Positions 9,582 through 19,612 of a stretch of 60,747 nucleotides of DNA are shown here, piece by piece (positions within the stretch are counted from its first letter, which is position 1; each line of letters starts with the position of its first letter). This DNA comes from Novosphingobium sp. ST904 (lineage in GTDB: Bacteria > Pseudomonadota > Alphaproteobacteria > Sphingomonadales > Sphingomonadaceae). The stretch lies in NCBI RefSeq assembly GCF_001298105.1, contig NZ_LGJH01000131.1:1-60747 (forward strand), in the 5' to 3' direction. A program made the position numbers and the translations under genes. Below the pieces are notes generated by a model. That model worked only from the letters and a program-made list of their open reading frames with translations. It did not search any database and was not told the DNA's origin.

Positions 9582-12326
9582 TCAGAATTCTTTCTGGATG
9601 CCGATCTGGAAGATGCGGCCAAGGGTGAAAGCGACGCTGGGGTCGTATCCTGCCTGACCGACATTCTTGTAGACCGGAGGGTCCTGATCGAAGACGTTGT
9701 TGACGTTGAAAGTCACGGCCAGCCCATCGGTCAGGCCGCTTCCCTTGAACGCGTACTTGAAGAACAGATCGACCGTGTCGAAAGACTTGATCCGGGTCTG
9801 ACCAAACGCCGATGGCTGTCCCGCATCGCCGCGCTTGTAGCCGGCCGAATGATACCATGTGGCCTGCGCGCGGAACCCGTGGATCGTGGTTCCAAGGGTG
9901 GACATGATCCGGGCCTTGGGGGTGCCGAATGCCAGTTCGTCGACGACAGCTGCCGTCGGGCTCATCTGGGAGTCCTGCGTGAGGCGAATGTTCCCGGCTA
10001 CCCTTGCGTCGAACGATGCGAAACTCGTGTCGAGCACATAGCTGACATCGAAATCGATGCCGGTCAGCGTGGATGTGCCGAGATTGCGCACAAGGGTGTC
10101 GAGAACGACGCCGACCGGAATACCTGCCCCGCCGGCAGAACTCACAAGGGCCTGAGCCGCCGAAGTGGGATTGAGGATCGTGAAACCGGCATTGGCGGGG
10201 TTTTGCAGGCCGGCAACGATGGCCGCCAGTTGCTGTCCGCTTGGACGGAAGATCCAGAGATTGGGGAAGTTGTTGTAGAAATCGGTGAGACCGGTTCCGG
10301 TTACGGGTCGGCCGATCGTCCCTTTGAGGTCGATGTGATAATAGCTCGCATCGAGCGTAAGCCCGGGAATGAACGGAGGCTCGATCGTGGCCCCGACGGC
10401 CCAGCTCTTGGCGGTTTGCGGGGTCAGGCCGGTGACCGAGCCATTGCCCAGAAACACGCCGGTCTCTCCTGGGGCGAAGCTGTATCCGGGCGGCGGAGCA
10501 AGGAACTGGCCTGGCACGAGATTAGCCGAGGCAGTAAGCGGGCCTAGCTGATCGACGGGCGAGGGGGCCGTGAACGACTTGCCCCAGTTCGCGCGAATGG
10601 AAAGCCAGTCGATCGGCTTGTATGTCACGGCGAACTTCGGATTGAAGGTGTCGCCGAAGTCATTGTACTTGTCATATCGCGCCGAAGCGGAAAGCAGAAG
10701 GCTTTCAAGTCCAGGGCCGACATCGTTGAAGATTGGCGCCTGCACCTCTCCGAACAGCGATTTTACGGTCTGGGTGTACCTGACTATCGGCAGGAGCCTG
10801 AGGCTGGCGTCCGTCGTTTGCCGCGCGAAGTTGTCGCGCATGTATTCGCCGCCCAGCGCGACCCGGACGTCGCCTCCAGGAAGCTTGAACACCGGACCGT
10901 CCGCGATGAACCTGTAGTCGTAGAGTTCGTTGCGTCCAAATCCGCGCTCGTGCCCGTCTAGGATATTGGCAAGCACCGAGGGCGAGGTCGAGGCGATGTC
11001 GTAGGGATTGAGCGTCCCCGCGGCCAGCGCCGAGGCTTGGGCAAGCGGGTCGAGGACGTTGTTGTCGTAAGTGACCTTGCTGCGGCCATAGCTGAATAGC
11101 GCGCGGGCCTGCCAATCACTGCCTAGCTTTGCCGTAAGCGTCGGCGTGACGCTCCAGGACTGGAGTTCGGTGTCCTGACGGTTGGAACGCTCGCCGTCGA
11201 CGGGGCCATAGTTGAAGCGGACCGTTTGGGTACGGCCGCTGTTGGCATCGCCCGTGTTGCGGTAGAACGGGTTTGCCGAGGTTACCGTGACGGTGCCGGT
11301 CGTGCTGCCCACAGCGCCCAGTGTGCCGCCGAAGCCCGTCGTCTTGCGATCGGCGTAGTTCGCGGAGACGTCAGCGCTCAACCAATCACCAAGGTCCTGC
11401 GTCAAACGGGCAAAAACGGTATTGAGTTCGTTGCGCGGATAGATCGCCTGGTCCTGAGATGGGTCGCAGGTGTTGGGTCCGCCGGCCACAAGGCCGCTTC
11501 CGGAATTTACGTAGGTGGTCGTTCCGATGGTAGTCGTGGGATCGGCGCAATTGCGGCCGACGGGCACGCCGGTGTTCCAGTCGATACGCTTCACGTAGTC
11601 ACGATCCGATCCGAAAATCGCATCGTGCCGCGAGTAGTTGTAAGCCACATAGATTCCGCCGCCCGTCCATTTCTTGCCGACAAGCAGGCCTGCGTCCCAT
11701 GAGGTGTAGTCATCGCCGATGCCGACGCGGCCTTCGACTTTGACGCCATCATAAGTCTTGCGGGTCATGAAGTTGAGCACGCCCCCGAGGGCATCCGAAC
11801 CATAGACCGCCGAGCCTCCGTCGAGCATCGCCTCGACCCGCTCGATGGCGATGGGCGGGATGATATCCGGATCGACAGCGATCTGCTGGGTTCCTGCGCC
11901 CACAACGCGGTGGCCGTCGATCAGAACCAGTGTCTGCGCGCCGCCGCTGGTATTCGCAGCGGGCAATGCGCGCAGGTTGGGTCGGGAAATCGGGTTGCTG
12001 CCGTTCGAGCCGGACACGGACGATACACCGGCTGGAACCAGCCCGAAGAAGTTGCTGACCTGGGGAATGCTTGCAAGGATCTCGTTGGTGCTGGTGCCGC
12101 CCGTAGCTTCGGCCTGTTGCTCATTCATGCCGACGACGTTGGAGCCGGCCGGAGCGATCCCGCGGATTAGTGTGCCGGTGACAACGATTTCGGAATCCGC
12201 CGTCGCTTGAGCCTGGGATGTCCGTCCTGGATCGCTCTGAGCGTGCGCAGTTCCTGTAGCTATCGCGCAAATTGCAGCGCCGGTGGCAAGCCGGCACGAG
12301 TAAGCCTTTAAGCTCGAAAGCCTCAT
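9582..12326 (-). CDS. TonB-dependent receptor (receptor A)
   Basis: 914-residue outer-membrane receptor. The N-terminal signal peptide ends at GTAHAQ. The TonB box region reads EIVVTGTLIRGIAPAGSNVVG, followed by plug motifs VEAMLDGGSAVYGSDALGG and a C-terminal barrel ending FQIGIQKEF. I chose ATG 12326 because GGTGAGG lies just before it; a GTG at 12335 is the alternative. It is a close paralogue of the receptor at 31760-34492, almost colinear throughout. It is transcribed divergently from another receptor operon, from a promoter region with an AGTGTCCTAA site. Confidence 0.9.
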   Translation of the reverse strand: MRLSSLKAYSCRLATGAAICAIATGTAHAQSDPGRTSQAQATADSEIVVTGTLIRGIAPAGSNVVGMNEQQAEATGGTSTNEILASIPQVSNFFGLVPAGVSSVSGSNGSNPISRPNLRALPAANTSGGAQTLVLIDGHRVVGAGTQQIAVDPDIIPPIAIERVEAMLDGGSAVYGSDALGGVLNFMTRKTYDGVKVEGRVGIGDDYTSWDAGLLVGKKWTGGGIYVAYNYSRHDAIFGSDRDYVKRIDWNTGVPVGRNCADPTTTIGTTTYVNSGSGLVAGGPNTCDPSQDQAIYPRNELNTVFARLTQDLGDWLSADVSANYADRKTTGFGGTLGAVGSTTGTVTVTSANPFYRNTGDANSGRTQTVRFNYGPVDGERSNRQDTELQSWSVTPTLTAKLGSDWQARALFSYGRSKVTYDNNVLDPLAQASALAAGTLNPYDIASTSPSVLANILDGHERGFGRNELYDYRFIADGPVFKLPGGDVRVALGGEYMRDNFARQTTDASLRLLPIVRYTQTVKSLFGEVQAPIFNDVGPGLESLLLSASARYDKYNDFGDTFNPKFAVTYKPIDWLSIRANWGKSFTAPSPVDQLGPLTASANLVPGQFLAPPPGYSFAPGETGVFLGNGSVTGLTPQTAKSWAVGATIEPPFIPGLTLDASYYHIDLKGTIGRPVTGTGLTDFYNNFPNLWIFRPSGQQLAAIVAGLQNPANAGFTILNPTSAAQALVSSAGGAGIPVGVVLDTLVRNLGTSTLTGIDFDVSYVLDTSFASFDARVAGNIRLTQDSQMSPTAAVVDELAFGTPKARIMSTLGTTIHGFRAQATWYHSAGYKRGDAGQPSAFGQTRIKSFDTVDLFFKYAFKGSGLTDGLAVTFNVNNVFDQDPPVYKNVGQAGYDPSVAFTLGRIFQIGIQKEF

Positions 12327-12800
12327 AGTCCTCACCCCATCATTGCTTTTTATAATTAGGACACTGTATTATCGATTCTCGAATGTTGCAATGACGATAT
12401 CGGCTTCTGCAACATGGATGGGAATGGGTGGAAGTAAGGCGTGGATGGCCGAATATATCGCCTGCAAAATCAACTTGGGCCTTGCTGTTGAAGGATTCTA
12501 AGGCGCTTGGGCAGGGGAATGAGCGATCTTGGTTTCATGTCGCTCGTGTCATAGATGATACTAAATGATGAGTGCTCTGGCAGGGGGAGGCGAGTGCCTA
12601 TCTGATTTCAGGGCCTGAAATCCGACCACCATCGCTGCGGCGAATTTCGTTCACCCAAGTGGAGTGTCGCGATCTGTCAAGTTCGAGAGGTGCGTTCCGT
12701 TTCATCTGTTTGGCGACGCCGAAGGCGCTTCGGCTGACAGGCGAACCGGCACACGAAGAGATGGCGAGCGGCAACCGCGACGCATCCAGGGGAGGATTTC
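12327..12800. promoter_or_regulatory. Divergent intergenic region between two receptor operons
   Basis: No convincing gene lies in this stretch of about 470 bp. It holds the AGTGTCCTAA site for receptor A (12352-12372), a 6-bp inverted repeat GAGCGA/TCGCTC (12521-12545) and a near-palindrome GTGTCATAGATGATAC at 12546-12561 that could be an operator for the plus-strand operon. The start of receptor B is preceded by GGGGAGG. Confidence 0.45.
12352..12372 (-). promoter_or_regulatory. AGTGTCCTAA-type operator/promoter site, receptor A
   Basis: On the minus strand the sequence reads ATAATACAGTGTCCTAATTAT, with flanking arms ATAAT/ATTAT. The core AGTGTCCTAA is identical to that upstream of the paralogous receptor at 31760. 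Confidence 0.5.
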
Positions 12801-15139
12801 ATGATTGGCCTGAACACCGCGCGATCTGCGTCCATTTTCGCAATCGCCTGCGCGTCGGCGAGCTGGCCAGTAATGGCGCTGGCACAGCAGTCCGCGGGCG
12901 ACAAAGACGCACCGACGCCGACAGAAATCGTCGTGACGGCCCAGCGCCGCTCGGAAGCGTCGCGCGATGTGCCGATCAGCGTGACCTCGCTCGGGCCCCA
13001 GCAGCTTACCACTGCCAATGTGGAGAGGCTGTCCGACACGGCCAGGATCACCCCCGGCCTGCGGTTCGATACGCAAGGCCCGGCCGTGCAGCCCACCATT
13101 CGCGGCGTCGGCACGGCCATCACGACATCTGGCGGCGGCCCCAACGTTGGCATCTACATTGATGGGTTCTTCCAGGCCAACACCTACATGTCGGACTTCA
13201 ACCTGCTCAACGTGCGCAGCATCCAGGTTCTGAAGGGCCCACAAGGCACGCTGTTCGGTCGCAACACCACGGGCGGCGCGATCCTCGTCACCACCGCCGA
13301 CCCCAGCACCGAGACGAGCGGCGAGGCAAAGGTCAGCTACGGCCGCTTCAACGCGGTGAACGCGCAGGCTTACGCCACCTTCGGCATCAGCGACCGGGTC
13401 GCGATCGATGTCGAGGGGCTCTATCGGCGCGGTGACGGCTACTTCACGGACCTTTCGAACGGCAACGACAACATCGGCAAGTACGAGGATTGGTCTCTTC
13501 GCGTCGGTATGAAGGCCGACTTGACCGACGATGTTTCGCTACTGTTGCGCTGGGTCCACGCGGAGACCAACGATCCCACCACCCAGTTGGTCAACGCCGA
13601 TGTCGACAACACCGGCGGCGCGGCTTCTTCGACAAGGTTTCGGCGGCCGGTCAGGCGATCTATGGAACCTCCAGTTCCAAGGGACTGCCGCTCGTCTACT
13701 TCTACGCGCCGTCGGGCACGTATGCGACCAAGCCGGGCGATGTGCTGCTGAATACGCCGGTCAGCTTCCGCACGAATTCCGATGCGCTTCAGGCGACGCT
13801 GAAGGCAGATCTGGGCTTTGCGGACTTCACCTCGTACACGCAGTACCGCAAGGACCTGTCGCCCTATTACGGCGATCTCGATGCCACCGCGATCCCGATG
13901 TTCAACATCTACGTGGGCGTCAATGACGAGACCTGGAGCCAGGAGTTCCTGGTGAATTCCAAGCCGGGCTCGCGGCTGCAATGGACGGCGGGGCTCAACT
14001 ACTTCCAGATCCGCGACACCTGGGATATCGGCGCCAGCTTCGGCGGATCACCCTATGGGCCATTCGGCGGCTCCAGCACCACAACGAAGTCCTACGCGGC
14101 GTTCCTCGATGCGACTTATGAGGTGAACGACAAGCTGTTCCTGACGCTGGGCGGCCGTTACAGCCACGATACGGTTGGGGATGCCTACTTCATCACCAAT
14201 TTCACCACCACCGGCTACACCGGCCCCAATGGCGAGGTTGTGCCCTGGACAGGCGGCGCGGGCGTGCCAATCCCGGTCCAGACCCTGAAGAACGACAGCT
14301 TCACGCCCCGCGCGGTGATCCGCTTCAAGCCCAGCGAGGAATCGAGCGTCTATGCGTCCTATACCAAGGGCTACAAGGCGGGCATCCTCAACGTGGGCGG
14401 CTATTCGCAGCAGCCGGTGAAGCCCGAGAAGATCGATGCCTTCGAAGTGGGCTACAAGTACGATGACCGGGTGTTCTCCGCCGATCTCGCGGGTTTCTAT
14501 TACAATTACAAGAACTTGCAGGTTTCCAGCTATCAGAACGGCACCGCGCAGATCCGCAATGCCGCATCCTCGGAAATCTACGGTCTTGAGGCACAGCTGC
14601 GCTACAAGGTGAGCAGCGCGTTCTCGGTGCAGGCTGGCGCGTCATGGACCCACGCCCGCTACAAGTCGTTCAGCAACGCGCCCTACTACAGCTATTGCGA
14701 TCCGGCGGTTACCGACCTCAGAAACCCGATGGCCTGCATCCCGATTTCGCTCGGCGGTACCGGCCCCGGCGCGCTGACACAGACGTCGACCGATGCCTCG
14801 GGCTTCAAGATGCAGCGGGCACCCGAGTTCACCGGCAATATCGGGGCGAGCTATGGCCTTGATCTCGGCGGCGGCAAGCTCGCGCTGTCCGGCAACCTCT
14901 ACTATACGTCCAGCTTCTACTTCGATCCCTCCGAGCAATTCCGCCAAAAGGGATACGAAGTCCTCGCATTGCGGGCAGAGTGGACCGATCCCTCTGATCG
15001 CTACACGGTCGCAGTGTTCGGGGACAATGTCACCAACCGGCGGTATCGCACGCAAGTGCTCTTCAACACGCTGGGCACGGGTGCCGTCTGGAATTCGCCG
15101 GTCACGTACGGCATCGAACTGGGCGCGAAGTTCCGATGA
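12801..15139 (+). CDS. TonB-dependent receptor (receptor B, frameshifted)
   Basis: About 779 residues after repair. The signal peptide ends MALAQQ, then comes a TonB box EIVVTAQRR, plug motifs LNVRSIQVLKGPQGTLFGRN and NTTGGAILVTT, and a barrel ending GIELGAKFR. The frame breaks near 13622, where GCGGC should probably be GCGGGC; the other frame resumes GFFDKVSAAG without loss of homologous sequence. It belongs to the FpvA/Fiu-like iron-complex or aromatic-type receptors common in sphingomonads. It heads a seven-gene plus operon, and its stop overlaps the next start (ATGA). Confidence 0.85.
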
Positions 15140-16149
15140 AGGCGCTGTGTCTCATCGCGCAATCGGGTGAGGGGGGCGATCGGCTCCAGCTTGACCAACG
15201 CCCCTCGCTTCCGGTCGGCCCCGGCGAAGTCCGGGTTCGCATGCGCGCAGCTTCGCTGAACTTCAGGGATGGCCTCGTTATTGGGGGCGTTTCCCCCGCG
15301 CCGGACGGCTTGATCCCATTGTCCGATGGCGCGGGGGAAGTCATCGAACTGGGAGAGGGCGTTACGCAGTTCGAGCAGGGCGACCGGGTGATCAGCCTGT
15401 TCCATCCCAACTGGATCGACGGTCATATCGATCGCGCTGAGCTGAACAATTCGCCCGGCGGACCGGCCGATGGCTTCGCGTGCGAGGAAGTCGTCCGGCC
15501 AGCCCGGCATTTCACGCGGGCACCCCGGAACCTCTCGTTCCTTGAAGCCGCGACGCTTCCCTGCGCCGGCGTGACGGCATGGCGTGCGGTCGTTGCAGAC
15601 GGCGGCGTGAGGCCCGGTTCGCGTGTGCTTATCCTGGGAACCGGCGGAGTGTCGCTATTTGCGCTGCAATTCGCCAAGGCGGCGGGAGCAACCGTCATCG
15701 CCATCACGTCCTCGCGGGAAAAGGCGGATCGCTTGCGCCTCCTTGGCGCGGATCACGTGATCGACCGCACCGTCACGCCGGAATGGAGCGCAGCGGTGCT
15801 TGATCTGAGCGACGGCCTGGGCGTGGAGCATGTGATCGAGGTGGGAGGTCCCAACACGCTGGCGCAAAGCTTCCGGGCAGCGCGAACCGGGGCGCATATC
15901 GCCATCATCGGGGCTACGGCGGGCTTTGAAACAGACACCATGCCTTTCGCGATCGTGCAGGCAAAGCGGCTGCGCTTGCAGGCCGTGACCGTGGGCAGTC
16001 GACGCGATCAGCTCGACATGGTCCGCGCGATTGAGGCGCATGACATGCATCCCGTGATCGACCGGGCCTTTCCTCTCGAGGGATTTGCAGACGCGGTGGC
16101 GCATATGCGCTCGGGCAGTCAGTTCGGCAAAGTCTGCCTGGAAATCTGA
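15136..16149 (+). CDS. Zinc-free alcohol dehydrogenase/quinone oxidoreductase-like protein (MDR)
   Basis: 337-residue medium-chain dehydrogenase/reductase. GroES-like N-terminal domain, then a Rossmann domain with LGTGGVSLFALQFAKAAGA (nucleotide binding) near residue 175. The structural zinc cysteines are absent, as in the quinone oxidoreductase/enoyl reductase branch. It would transfer hydride between NAD(P)H and an enone or carbonyl. Its start overlaps the receptor stop by 4 bp, so the two are translationally coupled, and the lactonase-like gene follows by 12 bp. Confidence 0.8.
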   Translation: MKALCLIAQSGEGGDRLQLDQRPSLPVGPGEVRVRMRAASLNFRDGLVIGGVSPAPDGLIPLSDGAGEVIELGEGVTQFEQGDRVISLFHPNWIDGHIDRAELNNSPGGPADGFACEEVVRPARHFTRAPRNLSFLEAATLPCAGVTAWRAVVADGGVRPGSRVLILGTGGVSLFALQFAKAAGATVIAITSSREKADRLRLLGADHVIDRTVTPEWSAAVLDLSDGLGVEHVIEVGGPNTLAQSFRAARTGAHIAIIGATAGFETDTMPFAIVQAKRLRLQAVTVGSRRDQLDMVRAIEAHDMHPVIDRAFPLEGFADAVAHMRSGSQFGKVCLEI

Positions 16150-16161
16150 AGGGATTGAGGC

Positions 16162-17145
16162 GTGCCCACAATTCAAACGGCAAACGGGACGATTTCCGAG
16201 AAGGACCTCGGCCGGGTCCTGATCCACGAACATATCTTCCTCATGGATATGGAATACACCTTCAATTATCGGCCCGATTTCCTGTCGCCCAAGACGATCG
16301 ACGACGCGGTCTCGCGGCTTGATGACCTGAAGGCGGCCGGCTTCGATACGATCATCGACCTGACGGTTCTGGGCCTGGGGCGTCACATGCCCAGCATCGC
16401 CAAGGTTGCGGCCCGAACCGGCATAAACATCATCGTTTCGACGGGCGCTTATACGTTCGAGGCGGTTCCGGCTCCCTTTCAGTACTGGGGCCCCGGACTG
16501 CTCCACGATACCGGCGTGGAGCCGATGGTCGGGCACTTCGTGGCCGATATCGTCGAGGGTATAGCGGACACCGGCATCAGGGCCGGAATGCTGAAATGCG
16601 CGATCGATGCTCCGGGCCTGACGGGGGGCGTCGAACGCATCATGCGGGCCGTCGGGCGCGCCCACGTGCTGACCGGGGCACCGGTTACCGTTCACACTTC
16701 GGCGAGGCACGAAACCGGCCTCATCGCGCAGAAGGTCCTGTCCGAGGAAGGCGTCGACCTTGAGAACGTGGTGATTGGCCACTGCGGCGATACCACGGAC
16801 CTCGATTACCTGATGCGGATTGCCGACCGGGGCTCGATGCTGGGAATGGACCGGTTCGGCGTGGAGTTCGAGATCTCGATGGAACAGCGCGTGGCCACGA
16901 TCGCCGAGATGGTCAGTCGCGGTTACGCATCGCAGATGGTTCTGAGCCACGATTGCTGCTGCTGGTCGGACTTCTTTCCCGAAGTCGACGATTATAACCA
17001 GGCCATGCCGCGCCATCACTACCTGCATATTCACGACGACGTGCTTCCGGCGCTTCGCAATGCCGGTGTGTCTCAGTTCGACATCGAGCGCATGCTGATC
17101 GCCAACCCTCGCCGCGTACTCGTGAAGGAACGCGTGCCGCACTGA
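16162..17145 (+). CDS. Phosphotriesterase-family hydrolase (probable lactonase)
   Basis: 327-residue TIM-barrel amidohydrolase of the phosphotriesterase/PLL family. Metal-ligand pattern is complete: His22 and His24 (LIHEHIF), the bridging Lys145 (MLKCAID), His178 (TVHTSAR), His207 (IGHCGDT) and Asp264 (LSHDCCC). Start is a GTG at 16162. Family members hydrolyse lactones or, promiscuously, phosphotriesters. In this operon, between a reductase and an SnoaL-fold protein, lactone opening in a catabolic pathway is the better guess. Three Cys in a row after the catalytic Asp is unusual. Cytoplasmic. Confidence 0.85.
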   Translation: MPTIQTANGTISEKDLGRVLIHEHIFLMDMEYTFNYRPDFLSPKTIDDAVSRLDDLKAAGFDTIIDLTVLGLGRHMPSIAKVAARTGINIIVSTGAYTFEAVPAPFQYWGPGLLHDTGVEPMVGHFVADIVEGIADTGIRAGMLKCAIDAPGLTGGVERIMRAVGRAHVLTGAPVTVHTSARHETGLIAQKVLSEEGVDLENVVIGHCGDTTDLDYLMRIADRGSMLGMDRFGVEFEISMEQRVATIAEMVSRGYASQMVLSHDCCCWSDFFPEVDDYNQAMPRHHYLHIHDDVLPALRNAGVSQFDIERMLIANPRRVLVKERVPH

Positions 17146-17268
17146 CCGAAGGCCACGGGTGTCGATGGCTGAGAGGCCCAAGCTGTCGCAATCCGTCAAG
17201 AGTTCAGGGTCCGCCGCGCGCTAATCAAGAAACGGCCAGGCGCCGCAAGCCTGTCAAGGAGAGGAACA

Positions 17269-17811
17269 ATGAGCCCTGATTTCACTCTGCTCGCCGATCG
17301 CGAGGCAATTCGCGATTGCATTGCCCGGCTGGCACGCGGCGAGGATCGTCGCAGCGCCGAGCTGATCCGCTCCTGCTGGTGGCCCGAAGCGCATTTCGAC
17401 TACGGCGTCTATTCCGGCGACTTCGAAGCCTATCTCGCCTGGGTCGTCCCCGGCGCGGATGCGATCAAGGATACGCAGCACCTGATCGGACAATCGTACA
17501 TCGAACTCGACGGAGATCGGGCATCGGTGGAAAGCCACGTCTTCTCCTACCACCGCGTCGACATGGGCGAGGGTGCCATGGGAGGAGAGCGCGATACCTG
17601 CATCGGCGGCCGCTATCTTGATCGCTTCGAGAAACGCGGCAGCGAGTGGCGCATCATCGATCGCATCATGCTCTACGACTGGGAGCAGGACTGGGGCGCC
17701 GCTGCCGACTGGTCGAAAGGGGTGATGGGCTACCCCTTCACGGCCGACCATTTCCCCGGCCGCGCCAAGGGCGATTTCAGCGAACGCTGGTTCGCCGGGT
17801 CGGACGCATGA
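17269..17811 (+). CDS. SnoaL/NTF2-fold protein
   Basis: 180-residue single-domain protein of the SnoaL-like/NTF2 superfamily, the fold shared by ketosteroid isomerase, scytalone dehydratase and dioxygenase small subunits. N-terminal pattern LADREAIRDCIARLARGEDRR and WWPEAHFDYGVYSG is typical. Candidate active-site residues are Asp and His in HFDYG and the later SHVFSYHRVD. Good ribosome site (AGGAGAGG) before ATG 17269. Its stop overlaps the ATG of the next SDR. A role as dehydratase, isomerase or small oxygenase subunit is possible and cannot be settled from the sequence. Confidence 0.75.
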   Translation: MSPDFTLLADREAIRDCIARLARGEDRRSAELIRSCWWPEAHFDYGVYSGDFEAYLAWVVPGADAIKDTQHLIGQSYIELDGDRASVESHVFSYHRVDMGEGAMGGERDTCIGGRYLDRFEKRGSEWRIIDRIMLYDWEQDWGAAADWSKGVMGYPFTADHFPGRAKGDFSERWFAGSDA

Positions 17812-18701
17812 GCGCGCCGCTCACCGGAAAAGTCGCGCTCGTCACCGGCGCCAGTCGCGGCATCGGCAAGGGCATCGCACTCGTTCTCGCCGAACAGGGG
17901 GCGACCGTCTACGTCACCGGACGCACGGTGAGGGAGGGCGACTATTACCTGCCCGGCACCGTCGGCGGCACGGCTGCCGAATGCGATGCGCGCGGAAAGG
18001 CGAGCGGCGGACGCGGCATCGCCGTCGCCTGCGACCATGGCGACGATGCGGCGGTGGCAGCTCTGTTCGAACGGATCGGGGCAGAGCAGGGCCGTCTCGA
18101 CATTCTCGTCAACAATGCCTTCTCGTTATCGGACGACCTGCTGGAGCCCAAGGGGTTCTGGGAAAAGCCGCTCTCCAACCTGGAGATGTGGGATGTGGGC
18201 GTAAAATCCAACTACGTCGCGGCGTGGCATGCCGCCGGGCTGATGGTTCCGCAGAAATCCGGGCTGATCGTCGCCATCTCCGGCTTTGCCGCCGTCACCT
18301 ACACGTATGGCGTGATCTTCGGGACGTCGAAGTCCGCCGTGGACCGCATGGCCCGCGATATGGCGATCGAACTCGAGCCGCACGGCGTTGCTTCGCTCAC
18401 GCTCTGGCAGGGGCTGACGCTTACCGAAAAGGCGAAGGACAATCTGGAGAAGATGGGCGACCAGATGACCACTTCGATCACGCAGATGCATGGCAGCAGC
18501 GTAGAGCATCCGGGACGGGTCATCGCCGCACTGGCCGCCGATCCGGAGATCATGAAGCGCTCCGGCGGCGAGTTCGTCACTGCCGAATTGGCGCAGGAAT
18601 ATGGCCTCACCGATATCGACGGACAGGTGATCCAGTCGGCCCGCGCCACGCGCGGATCGCCGGTGTGGAAACCGATCGCGGCGACCACCGATGCCGGATG
18701 A
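17808..18701 (+). CDS. DHRS1-like SDR with Phe in place of the catalytic Tyr
   Basis: 297-residue SDR. Cofactor motif TGASRGIG at residues 13-20 and NNAFS. The region aligning with the YxxxK active site of DHRS1 reads VIFGTSKSA, so Tyr is replaced by Phe while Lys is kept. Overall layout (FWEKP, GLIVAISG, LTLWQG) matches human DHRS1-type enzymes. The next gene is a tandem paralogue with the same change, so this is not a random error. Start overlaps the previous stop (ATGA). Either the pair uses another Tyr (TYTYG lies just before) or it is not a standard oxidoreductase. Confidence 0.8.
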   Translation: MSAPLTGKVALVTGASRGIGKGIALVLAEQGATVYVTGRTVREGDYYLPGTVGGTAAECDARGKASGGRGIAVACDHGDDAAVAALFERIGAEQGRLDILVNNAFSLSDDLLEPKGFWEKPLSNLEMWDVGVKSNYVAAWHAAGLMVPQKSGLIVAISGFAAVTYTYGVIFGTSKSAVDRMARDMAIELEPHGVASLTLWQGLTLTEKAKDNLEKMGDQMTTSITQMHGSSVEHPGRVIAALAADPEIMKRSGGEFVTAELAQEYGLTDIDGQVIQSARATRGSPVWKPIAATTDAG

Positions 18702-18726
18702 GGCTTTTGTAGAAGGCAGGAAAACC

Positions 18727-19612
18727 ATGGGTAGCCTATCGAATGGACTGGCGGGCCGCGTCGCCGTCGTGACCGGCGCCAGTCGCGGCATCGGCAAAGG
18801 CATCGCCTGTGCCCTCGCCGAGCACGGTGCGACGGTCTATGTGACCGGCCGGACCGTCAATCCCGGTCAGCACGCCTTGCCGGGAACGGTCAACCAGACC
18901 GTGGAAGAGGTGAACGCGCGCGGAGGCAGAGGGGTCGCCGTTCCACTCGACCTTGCCGACGATGCCCAGATAGCGGCGCTGTTCGAGCAGGTTCGCCGCG
19001 ATGAGGGGCGCCTCGATATTCTGGTCAACAATGCGATGGCCATTCCCGATGCGATGACCCGGCGCGACGCTTTTGGGAAAAGCCGCTCGACGAGTGGGAG
19101 ATCTGGGACACCGGGATGCGCGCGGCCTATATCGCTGCCTGGCATGCAGCACAGATCATGGTCCCGCAAGGATCGGGGCTGATCGCGGCTTTGTCCGGCT
19201 ACGTGGGCGTGACGTACACGTACGACGTGATCTTCGGCACCACGAAGACCGCCACCGACCGCATGATGCGGGACATGGGCCATGAACTGCGCGGGACAGG
19301 CGTTTCGGCAGTCTCGCTGTGGCAAGGTTTCACCTATACCGAACGCGCGACGGAAAACCTGAAGACGGTGCCGGGCATGGCGAACCAGCTCAACAGCGCG
19401 GTCGGCTCCTCTCCCGAATTTCCGGGCCGGGTGTCGCGGCGCTCGCAATGGACCCGCAAGTCGGATCGCGCTCGGGCGGCACGTTCATCAACGCAGAACT
19501 GGCCGCCGAGTACGGGCTGACCGACCGCGACGGACGAACGATCCCATCCCTTAGAGAAACACGCGGCGCGCCTCTTTGGGCGGCTGGCGATACAACGTGG
19601 AGAGCATCATGA
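18727..19612 (+). CDS. Second DHRS1-like SDR, tandem paralogue (two frameshifts)
   Basis: About 295 residues after repair, colinear with the preceding SDR. TGASRGIG near residue 16, NNAMA, FWEKPLDEWEIWD and active-site region VIFGTTKTA, again with Phe in place of Tyr. Frame breaks at 19071-19074 (four T's for five, GCTTTTTGGG expected) and near 19431 (one base missing in CCGGGTGTCG). The start ATG 18727 is preceded by AGGCAGGAAAA. Stop TGA overlaps the next ATG. Gene duplication with retained odd active site suggests both copies matter to the pathway. Confidence 0.75.

Noticed and set aside
15655..17199. 514-residue minus-strand open frame
   Set aside because: Antisense shadow of the reductase and lactonase genes.
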